DNA of 64,000 nt, taken from positions 103,470,796-103,534,795 of the forward strand of contig NC_081415.1 of assembly GCF_030272615.1 (NCBI RefSeq), read 5' to 3'. Source of the stretch: Cryptomeria japonica (lineage: Eukaryota > Streptophyta > Pinopsida > Cupressales > Cupressaceae). Numbering within the stretch: position 1 is the stretch's first letter; each line of letters starts with the position of its first letter. The notes under the pieces were generated by a model. That model was not told where the DNA came from and made no database searches. It saw only the letters and a list, made by a program, of their open reading frames with translations. Made by a program: the position numbers and the translations under genes. This document shows, piece after piece, positions 12,051 through 21,936 of the stretch.

Positions 12051-13919
12051 TGCAGGTGATGCTTACAAAATTATTATGTTTGAACAGATTTAGAAACTTC
12101 GAGTCAAATGAAATTCGCAAGTGTAATGCCAGACTCCATAATCTTTTCCAGCATAATCTAATCTTTGTAGCGCCCAGGTTATGTTGCATTGCCTACTTTA
12201 GCCTTTAACTTGATAAACAATGACATGGTCTTGATGTCAATGCATATCATTTTTAAAATTCTCAGATAATAGTTCCATCTTAAAAAACAGAGTCGAAGCA
12301 TACATGTTGATCTGATTTGAAAAAAAAAAAAGAGGAGAATCAATCTTCTTATATTAAAATAAAAAAGTATACCTATCATTTTTATTTTTATAAAATTTTA
12401 TGTAAAATAATGATATATTATTTTAGAATTGTTTTAAAACTTTGGAAATCAAATACATATCTTAAAAGTGATATCTTTTGGTATCTTTTACATATCTTTT
12501 TCTACTTCTTTTACATATATGTTTCTAAAAAAAGGTGTATCAGTCCTCATAAAAAAATTGAATTTTGTGTATATACTACATTCAACTCTTATGTGTGATT
12601 GTAGAATGCCTCTAAACGTAAATATAGAATGTACTTTAAAACAAGGAAAAAATACATTTAAGGATAATTATTTGGTCATCATCAATATGCAATACTTTGG
12701 TACACTCCTCATTAGCAATACAAGGGCCCTTTGACTTCATTGGACAAGCGACATGACCTTAGACATCTTATAAATCAACAACCTCTATCCATATTATTAA
12801 GTTCTCCTATCTTAGACTTCATTGAATAGAAAACATGGAATACTTCTCCTAAATATTACTTTAACATTGTGTCCTCGTAAATCGCAATCGTCGGAAATGC
12901 GTACCTAATTGCTATATCTTGCTTAAGCTTCATCTTTCCTTCATGATAATTTCTTCAAATGATTTCCTTTGACCTCATCTAGCTTTGGCACAATGAAACC
13001 AACCAACATGAATTCTGCATTAAATAGACCACCTCTTAAATCCATAATAGTCAACAAACACCTATATCTCATTTCTTACATTTGAACCACTCCTTTAAGT
13101 TCCTTTAGTACCATTTGCCATTTGCTATTGAGTTCTTTATATCCATAAGTTGATTGGATATTTGTAGAATATTAGTTCATTTGAGTATCTTTTTTTATTA
13201 TGTTCATGTCTCTTTAAATACCCTGTTCTTTATATTGCCTATCATTATAGCATGCATATTAAACCATACAACAAACCACAACAAATATCAACATTCTTTT
13301 AGGTCCCATCTTAAACCATGCTAAGACTAATATGAGCTTATTTAAATGAAGTTCCAATTTTTAATACATTTTCACTAGATAAATGAGATTTTAGAACTTA
13401 TCTACACCATTTCCTACACAAAATACTACACCCATAGGCTCATGTCTCAATAAAACATTTTCACTCATATGCATTCTTGTGTAGACAAATCAACATGATT
13501 ATCCATCTCATAAAGTTACATATCTAATTCAAGTATTTAGATATCCACACATAAACAAAAAGCTTAAAATGATCATATTAAAATCTCTTAACATGATCAT
13601 ACGGGGATTTAGATTCCTATAACCATCATCCAAAACTATAATTAGGATTTAGCTTTCTATAGGCTTTCATATGAATATAATGCTTATATATTTAATTAAA
13701 ATAAAATATGAAATATTGTCAAATATTATTCAAAATTGATTCCAAATGTATTGCATGTCATCGAGCCCTAAATTTAATTATGAACACTAATAATAGACAT
13801 TTTAAATACCTCTTTGTGGTTGTCATCATGCAATAAATTCTATCAACTCATCATGATTAATCCCTAAATATACATAAATAGGAGAAATTTGTTGAAGTAA
13901 ATATTGAGCTCTAATACCA
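12051..13919. other. AT-rich spacer ending in a reversed primer-binding-like site
   Basis: No gene is supported; ORFs at 12317-12734 arise from A/T-rich sequence. The last bases (about 13908-13919, GAGCTCTAATACCA) look like a reversed initiator-Met-tRNA primer-binding site. This suggests that retroelement internal sequence extends left of the LTR at 13920. Confidence 0.5.
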
Positions 13920-14241
13920 TTTTGAATTTTGCAACACAAGCCTATAAGATCAAACAACAAACTAGAACACCTTCCACAAACGAGAGTAGCAAGAAAAATA
14001 TGCCATATTCCTCAAAAGCAAATATCACGAGATGAATTAAAATACATAATGATGTGCTTTTATAGAGAGCACAAAGATTTCTTAAGCTAAATTTAAGGGA
14101 ACTAAAGTGAAAGGACGAGGAGCTAAAAAAAGCTCAACTCTAGCTAAATTAGATGCACAACTAAGAGGACTAAAGCAAAAAAAAGCACAATTAAGTAAAC
14201 TTAGGCAAAAAATCATAAGTAGTTGTTAAAATGCTCTAACA
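13920..14241 (-). repeat. 3' LTR of the small LTR element
   Basis: This 322-bp unit matches 16137-16458 throughout, e.g. AACAAACTAGAACACCTTCC, GCCATATTCCTCAAAAG, GTGCTTTTATAGAGAGCAC and AAAATGCTCTAACA. It is adjoined on the right by a C/T-rich tract that is the polypurine tract on the minus strand. Confidence 0.8.
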
Positions 14242-16136
14242 TCCCCTCTCCCCTTCCACCCCCCTTAAGTGAAACTTGGGGTGAAGTAGAAACCTCTAAA
14301 TGCATGAATGAGTCCCACCAACTAAAGGCCCGTTGAAGTAGCCATGTACAAACCAATGTAATGAAATCTCTCATAAATGAAGAAAAGGAGAAAAACCTAG
14401 TAGGAGAAAATTCCTCTCCAAAAAAGAGAAAAGAGAATGAAGGACTAAGAACCTGCCTCCAATAAAATAATGTCCCAAAAGAATAGGAACATGCAAAACA
14501 TCCTCGAAGCACAAAGAAGTTGTAGACAACTGTCAAATCATAACTGCTATAGTGCTAAATGAAGAACCTCCTCTAAAACCATGATGATGATTAGGATCAA
14601 GAAGACAATAATCTACATGAGTTCTCCCAACAACACTACTTGATCAAACAAATGGCAAAGAGAGGCAAAACATCTATTAGGCGAAGATATAGATGGCACA
14701 TGAATCTGCATGAGTGACCCCAACGACACTACTCAATCATGTAAAAGTAAATTGTTAGTCAAAAATATAGGTGCCAATAGTTTGAATAACACTAATCACT
14801 ATAGAATAAATTGCCTCCACAAAACTTGAATGGAAGAGTATCTATATGGTAAAAACTTCATCTCAGTAAAATATAGCTACTGCATCCAACTAGTGCATAG
14901 GAACAAATACTAAATACATAGCTCACTTCAAAGAGAAACCAAGGAAGCATTAACACCAACAATAGAAACCCCCCATAATGCTAACAAGGGAGAGGCATGA
15001 TAGGTCCACTGAAACTATGTGTCACCAAGTAGTGCATGAAGGAGAATTTGAATGTGCACAAGAAAGTACCTACGATTGGAAAAGGGTATGCAACCAATAT
15101 GCACATGCATGGGAAAAGAAGCACTAGGATTCGATGTCATCATGGAGGGACACTCACCAAAAAAAGGTGTGATGAAAAACAAAAGGAAATTCACAACCCC
15201 CTATGAAACTTTAAAATACAATGCATATACGAAATAAGACACAACATAATGTGCAAAATCTGTAATAATTATACACAAAAGTGACACTTTATCTCAGCGT
15301 GTCTGCAAACAAAGAAAATCATGCACAAAAGTGGCACTTTATCTCAATGCATCTACAAACAAAGAAGTTTATGAAAATGATGCTCAAAATGCCCAAATAG
15401 GGTGAAGTGCTAGAAATACATGTAGAATAGGCCAAGAGAGGCATCCTATGCAAATAGAAAGTTTTTAGGAGCCAAAATGATAAAGTAATCAACCATAAAG
15501 TGAAAACACAAAAGACTGAATAAAAAATACTTGGGGTAAAATCTAGACACAATAGCAATAGATCTAGGTAGAGCATATAACCACCTTTTCAATGATATAT
15601 GGTTTTGAAAAAATAGAGTCTGGATGTACAAGATATGCCCCCAAAAGTACAAATATGAAGGCTGAATTTGGAGACTTGGTGCAAAAAAATGGTGCAAAAT
15701 TTGAGAAAAGCATTTACAGATTCAGATCAATGTCCAAACTAGCTTTCCAACGATATATGGTTTGCACAATTTTGACTCTGTATAACCAAGTCATGGAAAA
15801 AAAGTTATTGTAGGTCTATTAGGGCTTGGAAGGCCAGAAGGGTTTCCAAAAATAGAAACTCTCTAAAATTTGAAACTTTCCAAAACTAGAAACTTATAGA
15901 AATATTTTGAAAATAGAAAGTTTCCAAAAATAAAAATTTCTAAAAATAGAAAGTTTTCAAAAAAATTCTAACACTCGTTTTGCTCTAAAGATTGTTAAAA
16001 ACTTGTGTTCTTTCAGATCCACACAAAAAACAAAAACCTAGTGACCCTACAATTCTTTTGAGAAAAGAAACTCTCAAAGCTTGAGAAGAGGTTTGTTGAA
16101 TCTACTCTTTGATACCATGATTAAGCTTTGATACCA

Positions 16137-16458
16137 TGTTGAATTTTGCAATGCAAACTTGCAAGATCAAACAACAAACTAGAACACCTTCCGCAAACAA
16201 GAGTACTAAGAAAAATATGCCATATTCCTCAAAAGAAAATATTATAGGATAAATCACAATGCACAATGAAGTGCTTTTATAGAGAGCACAAAGATTCCCT
16301 AAGCTAAATTTAGGAGAGCTATTAAAGTGAAAGCATGAGGAGCTAAAAAAGATCAATTCTAGCTAAACTAAATGCATAATTAAGAGAACTAGAATCAACT
16401 AGAAACACAACTAATTGAACTTAAGAAAAAAAAAATAACTAGTTAAAATGCTCTAACA
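16137..16458 (-). repeat. 5' LTR of the small LTR element
   Basis: This 322-bp unit begins TGTTGAATTTTGC and ends CTCTAACA on the plus strand. The reversed PBS (GCTTTGATACCA) abuts its left end, and a second PBS-like copy (CTTTGATACCA) lies about 20 bp further left. Confidence 0.85.
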
Positions 16459-16552
16459 AAAGTCACATGACCGTGAAGGTGTTAGAAACTTGAGTTATGG
16501 TGATGTGTCGTCGTTGATGTCAATCTATCTTAAGTTGTCATAGTTGTTGAAG

Positions 16553-16720
16553 TAAGGATGATATAGTGGAAGTTCCAATATGCATGAAAGATTACTTATG
16601 GAGTCTAGTATGATGATGAAGGATGATCTAGTGGAATTTCCAATATGCAAGAAAGAGTACTTATGGATTCCAATTTGATGATGAAAGAAGGATGATGTAG
16701 TGGAAGCCGCAATATACAAG
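16553..16720 (+). repeat. ~66-bp tandem repeats within the LTR-like block
   Basis: Three units share AAGGATGATNTAGTGGAA, then CCNATATGCANGAAAGA and TACTTATGGA. They stand just left of a strong inverted repeat. Confidence 0.8.
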
Positions 16721-16725
16721 AAAAA

Positions 16726-16823
16726 CTGATACATAGAACTCAGACCATCGATCTCATTTCAGTTTTTTAGGTGGCAACTTGATAGGCAAGTGGAGTTATG
16801 ATGGTCTGAGTTCTATGTATCAG
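16726..16823. repeat. 24-bp perfect inverted repeat (hairpin)
   Basis: The left arm 16726-16749 (CTGATACATAGAACTCAGAC plus CATC) is the exact reverse complement of the right arm at 16800-16823. The spacer is 50 nt. No mismatch is visible across the 24 bp. Confidence 0.9.
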
Positions 16824-17148
16824 AGTGTATAGTGGAAGTTGCAATATGTAATAATATATATTCTATCTATGGCTGACCTAGTTAGGGGTTTTGATGATTA
16901 ATCTTGTATATAAAGGATTTCAGATGTATTATTGAGTGCGAGGAATGGGTGAGAATTGATTTGTCAAAGGTGTGAAAGACCTATAAGAATATTTGGTATT
17001 GGAGATGTGTAAAATATTGTTGTGAAGAGATTTGATGATGATATTCTCAACATGAAAGAGTTCAAAGACTGTGTTTTGGAATCATAAGAGTTTTTAATGA
17101 TATTGATTGCTTGACATAGTGGTTCAAGGTCAATCTCATGATAAGGAG

Positions 17149-18285
17149 TGTTGGCATTTTTGATGTTTATGTTGTGATTGCCATTGATGGACACACACTT
17201 GCATTGAGATCCCCTTTATATGTATGAGTTAGAGCACAATCGGTATTTGTTCCAAACGGTATGTTGTATTATAGTCTTTAGACTATTGGTATTTTGCAGA
17301 ATGTGTTTCCCGGTTTGAAGCGGCATATTGACCCCAAGCGGTTCGTGGATCCCAAGCGGTACGAGGGATTAAAGCAACATAGCACATTTTTACCAGTCTT
17401 CATTTTTGTCAAACCGACAACCGACATTTTGTATGAACCGGTAATACTCTGTGATGAGTTACCAACCGACATTTTGTGATGAGTTATCATCCACCGATTG
17501 TTTGATGGTGCCAACACTTTAACAGTGTTTTTTGTGTCGTGTTACCAAGTATGTCCAGGTTCATTGAACCTAGGAAATTGTAATGTAATCCTATTGGACC
17601 GACATGAAATCAGATTCCTTTATAAGGACATCATGTCTAGGGTTTTAGGTTGTTGATGTTGCTGTGGTGAAAGTTTATGTTGTTGCTAGGGTTTAAGGTG
17701 GTTGAGGAGTTGAAGAGAATATGAATGTGTAGAAGACTGAAGCAATGCTGGAGTGCATTAAGAACGAGCTATCAAGGATCTAACCGAGCAGTCTGTGCTA
17801 CTAGCTAGATCAAACACTTGTTGATTACTCACATCTTTGACAAGTCTGTAGCCCTTAACCGGGTAGGCCCAAAAGCCTTTTGTAAATCCTCTAACAAGGT
17901 GGTTCACATCTGTGGATCTAAAATCATGTAGCAAGGTAGTCTTTAATCAGACTTATCTCCTAACAGAGATTGAGATTCCTAACAGGATTTGTTCTGGTAA
18001 AGAACATTGTAAGACCTTAACCGGTCTGGTTCCTATTCTGCAGATAGTTACTTGTGAGTTCCATCTCACCGTGATTTTTTTCATTTGAGTTTCCACGTCA
18101 AAATCCGTTGTGTTATGGTGTTTTTGCTTCTGTGGGTGAATGCATTATTAGCTATTTGGTTTGCATGTGTGTTAACCAGTTTGTCTGCTAAACTGTTTTA
18201 CTGGTTTACTGTCAGTCTTGTAAAGGGTTTAAGTGTAAAGATATTTGGCATACTAATTCACCCCCCCCTCTTAGTATTCATCACA
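17149..18285 (+). mobile_element. Nested LTR (solo-LTR-like, ~1.14 kb)
   Basis: It begins TGTTGGCATTTTTGATG and ends CTTAGTATTCATCACA, a TG..CA unit typical of conifer copia LTRs. Inside are repeated ACCGGT/CCGGTT-like phrases and the block TCTGCAGATAGTTACTTGTG. On both sides the outer LTR-like sequence resumes. Flanking five-mers are AGGAG and AGAGA, so a target duplication is at best degraded. Confidence 0.55.
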
Positions 18286-18716
18286 AGAGATCTTATTCAT
18301 TCCAATTCAACTATTTCTTTCTCTTCCAGAAGATAGTGAGTCTCTTGGTAGCTTTTTGTATCTTGTCCTAAAACAATGAATTTTAGTCTTGAGAGTCATT
18401 TGTCTTTTTCCCTAAGATTGTGCATCTTTATTCTGCAAGTCCTCTCAAGAGCAAGATGTTCTATAGGCAACATTGTAACAGATTATATTTATATTGTGAG
18501 TTTGATTTTCACCGTGGTTTTTTCCCAATTGGGTTTTCCACATAAATTTGGTGTTCATGTGTTTATTGTGCTCCATGCTTTCATGATTTGTTGTTGCTGA
18601 GATTATGTGCTTGTGGTTTAAAGTTTTAGGATAAGTATTTAAGTGATTGAAGGTTTGGAATGATTCACCCCCCCGCTCCCGCCCCCCCCGACCTCTTAGT
18701 CTTGTTGTGTTCAACA

Positions 18717-19493
18717 AGACAGAGTTATAATACTATAATGTTTTTAAAAGATAAGCATATTGGTAGGAGAATAGTTGTGGGTTCAAAATGGTTAGGAAAA
18801 ATATAAAAAAATAATAAAAAAATTGAAACTATATTGGGATAGGTCCATGCATATCACTCCCTTGAAAAAAAATTGTGAGTTTTTTTATCACTATGAAAAA
18901 GGGAAAAGTATCACCATAGTCCTAGAGATTGATTTAGTAGTGGATGAGAAGGTGTAATGATTCAATGGCCATATGTTTGGTTCTAAAAGAGACTTGATTT
19001 TGAATTAGTTGTAGAGGCCTCCTCATACATTTATGTAAAGGATGACTTGAGGGGCTGAAAAAAGATAGGTTGTCATGAGTGGCAAAGCTACATGATAAAC
19101 TTTACATGTTATTAGTTACAAATAGCTACAATGGAGGGTAATAGAACCTAGGATGTGTTTTACAAAAAGAAATATAGTTGGAATTAACTTAAAATAGCCT
19201 TAACAATTGATGAAAAGTATGGAAACCATTCTTGAGGAGGAATAATGGGCTTGGTTGGACGACAAGGAAAAAGGTTTGATTAAACATATTTTATTGGCTA
19301 AACAAGTCACTTTTAAAATATAACCAAAAGAAACAAGTACTTATAATAAAAATGAATGCTAATTATAATAAAAGTGAATACAAATACATAAATTAAGCAC
19401 TAAAACCCATTTAAGCTAGTCTATACATAACTTGAGCAATCAAAGCCTATGAGAATAAAGGAAAGGCTAAGTCATTATAAAAATTAAATATAA
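18717..19493. other. Spacer without recognised genes
   Basis: I see no gene or classified repeat here. The last five bases (19489-19493, TATAA) are the left target duplication of the copia element that follows. Confidence 0.6.
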
Positions 19494-19792
19494 TGTTAGA
19501 ATATTTAATCTTTACTTGACTTAGGTTTATTTGTATTTTGTTTAGGATATTCCTTTGGAATTCCTACATGTAATTTGTCCTCTAGTACATGTGTGAGGAC
19601 AAGTCATTTCTTTTATTTTCCTTTATTAAGGAATATTAGATTTCCTCCATAAGAGGATGTGGACACATGGCACACACATTTTATGAATGGTGGCATTCAT
19701 AGATTTGGGAGTTACTTTGTAACTCCTCTCTTCATCTCTATTTAAGAGATGTCTCCTCTCTCATTTCTTCTTAATGAAATTATTGTAAAGAG

Positions 19793-19795
<3 letters not shown>

Positions 19796-19827
<32 letters not shown>
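19796..19827 (+). repeat. (TC)n microsatellite in the LTR
   Basis: This is an uninterrupted CT dinucleotide run of about 15 units. A shorter CT run in the 3' LTR (34355-34382) carries interruptions. Confidence 0.95.
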
Positions 19828-19831
<4 letters not shown>

Positions 19832-20149
19832 AGGCATTGCCTCATTCATAATATCACAATGGGTCTTTACTTGACTTAGGTTTATTTGTATTTTGTTTAG
19901 GATATTCCTTTGGAATTCCTACATGTAATTTGTCCTCTAGTACATGTGTGAGGACAAGTCATTTCTTTTATTTTCCTTTATTAAGGAATATTATATTTCC
20001 TCCATAAGAGGATGTGGACACATGGCACACACATTTTATGAATGGTGGCATTCATAGATTTGGGAGTTACTTTGTAACTCCTCTCTTCATCTCTATTTAA
20101 GAGATGTCTCCTCTCTCATTTCTTCTTAATGAAATTATTGTAAAGAGTT

Positions 20150-20199
<50 letters not shown>

Positions 20200-20226
20200 A
20201 CGCATACACACACACACACTCTCACA
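20150..20226 (+). repeat. (TC)n-(CA)n compound microsatellite
   Basis: A CT run passes into a CA run with interruptions (CGCATA) and ends CTCTCACACA. The CA part is absent from the other copy of this LTR segment and from the 3' LTR, so it arose after duplication. Confidence 0.95.
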
Positions 20227-20419
20227 CATTTTAGGCATTGCCTCATTCATAATATCACAAGGGGTTTTTCTTTGCTTTTCCCCTTTCAAAAGTTCTTGTG
20301 CCTCCTTCACATTTGGGTGATTGCTCCAAGGTTTTTTGCATTTCTATTGGTGACATTTACTTCATCAATAAACTTACTTGGATTTTATTATTCTTTCCTT
20401 GCTCTTGTATTTCCTTTTA

Positions 20420-20434
20420 TGGTATCAGAGCAGG
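20420..20434 (+). other. Primer-binding site of copia element 1
   Basis: TGGTATCAGAGCAGG directly follows the 5' LTR and is complementary to the 3' end of initiator methionine tRNA, the usual primer of plant copia elements. Confidence 0.95.
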
Positions 20435-21936
20435 TTTCTAATCCTTGTTTTAAGTTGACATTGATGAAGGTTACCATTCTGTGGAGTTCACCTTCTTGGA
20501 GGCATTCTTGAGAGGAGAAGAAGTTTATTTTCTAATATTTTCTACTGTGCAAGTTTTTTTATTTCAGATTTTAATTTTTTTTTCAAACTTGTTAACAAGT
20601 TTTCCTACAGGTTTAATTTTTTTAGATTCTAGTCTTTGGAAGACTTGCTGCCAAAGTTTCTTCTTTCTGTTTTTTTTAGTCTAGTTTGGAAGGTTTACCG
20701 CCAAACTCAGCATCCTCAATCTGTTTGGTTGGCTTGCCGCCAAACCCATATTATCTATCTTGTTTTGGAAGGCTTGCCGCCAAAACTGGTTTATTATTCA
20801 GTTGCTTCTCTCATTTGCTTGCAGGTTTTAACATTTCAGTTGCAAATTTTTGGATAAAAAAAAATTTCTTATTGCTACTTCATTTAATTTCTGTGTATTT
20901 TCAAAAATTTTGGAGTCTTTAACATTTTCTGCAGGTTCTATATTTGTTTATTACTAATACTTTCTTCACTTATTTCTAAATTTTTTTAATAGTTCAAAAC
21001 AAGTTGAGAGGCTGTATTTCGTGTCATTCTGATTGTTTCTTTAGTATCTGTTGTTATTTATTTATTTTGTTAAGAAAGATATATATTATTTCAGTTGTTA
21101 GCTAGAGCTATCTCCCTTAACCTGTAAATTTATTTTCTTTATATGTTGTTTCATGTTCCTGCATTCTCAGTTTTTGTATCTTTATCTGTTGTATGATTAT
21201 TTGTTTAAGAAATAAAAGTGCTTTCAAAGACTTTTAATATTCAACAGTTCTCCTGCCAATCGTGCTCCCTCTTCCTCCGGCTCCTGCCACTTCTGCACCC
21301 TGCTCATAACGCCTTTGTCGTGTTCTATTTCTGCTCCCTTTTGGCTATCATTTTATAACATCTTTGTAACCTTTTATTTCTGCATTGTATTTGGTAACGT
21401 ATAAATTTCATTTTAAAATTTATTTATCAGTCCATTCTTACGTTTCCATTTCTAATTCTCTTACGGTTTAACTTAATTCATGAACATTTAAGTTTAAATC
21501 TTTTTCTTTACGTTTCACGTATATAGCAAGTCATATTTATAATTTATAAGCTTTTTAAAGATTGTCGAAAAGCTACAAATTTATAAAGTCATTAAAAAAA
21601 GTTTAAAAGTTTATAAAGTTTAAAAGTTTATAAAGTTTATAAAGTTTATGAAATCCTTTTAAAAGTTTTTATTATATAAAGTTTTTGATAAATTTTTTTA
21701 ATATAAATAGTTGTAATTTATGATTATTAAAGGTTTTAAAAAAATTCATATATATTTATTATTTATGTTTTAAAAGTTTTTTTAATTTAAAAAATTGTTA
21801 TTTTTTTAATAAATTATTATTGAAATTTTAAATCAAGGAGTTTAATTTTTTTTGTTTATTAATTAAAGGTGGTGATTTTTTTTGAAAGAACTAATCATTA
21901 TTTGTTCAAGTTTATTTTGTAAATATGTCTACTTAA
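20435..21936 (+). other. Leader of copia element 1, with four palindromic repeats
   Basis: This is non-coding. Four 21-nt imperfect palindromes occur at 20635-20655, 20685-20705, 20724-20744 and 20764-20784. The consensus is TTTGGAAGGCTTGCCGCCAA plus A. Arms TTTGG/CCAAA and GGC/GCC could pair around a short loop. The rest is T-rich. In-frame with gag, an earlier ATG at 21925 is followed by a TAA at 21934. Confidence 0.8.

Larger units (their letters stand above)
13920..16458 (-). mobile_element. Small non-coding LTR retroelement (TRIM/LARD-like), minus strand
   Basis: Two LTRs of 322 bp each (13920-14241 and 16137-16458) bound a 1.9-kb internal region. Read on the minus strand, the order is 5' LTR (right), PBS TGGTATCAAAGC (16125-16136, complementary to initiator Met-tRNA), internal sequence, polypurine tract (about 14242-14275, rich in G and A), and 3' LTR (left). 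LTRs end in TG/CA on the right copy; the left copy has TT for one TG. The internal region encodes no gag or pol, so the element would depend on proteins from another element. A second PBS-like site just left of 13920 hints at a longer LTR-internal-LTR-internal array. No matching 5-bp target duplication is seen. Confidence 0.7.
16480..18716 (+). mobile_element. LTR of a copia-type element (solo or fragment), interrupted by another LTR
   Basis: The block runs from about TGTTAGAAAC to GTGTTGTGTTCAACA. Its right end (GGGTTTTCCACATAAATTTGG, a C-rich run, then TTCAACA) closely resembles the end of the LTR at 35891-37879, which is followed by a copia primer-binding site. No internal coding region or second LTR accompanies it. 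The five bases on either side do not match, so the left border is uncertain. Confidence 0.55.
19494..20419 (+). repeat. 5' LTR of copia element 1, with internal 355-bp duplication
   Basis: It starts TGTTAGAATATTTAATC and ends TTCCTTTTA (CA mutated to TA), directly before the PBS. It is 926 bp against 530 bp for the 3' LTR. The extra length is a 355-bp tandem duplication (19509-19863 repeated from 19864) plus a (CA)n tract. Each copy contains a TATA-like CTCTATTTAAGAG (about 19736 and 20091) and a (TC)n run. Confidence 0.93.

Noticed and set aside
20104-20511. 135-codon ORF rich in Ser/Leu/Thr/His
   Set aside because: It is a translation of the (TC)n-(CA)n microsatellite and LTR end.
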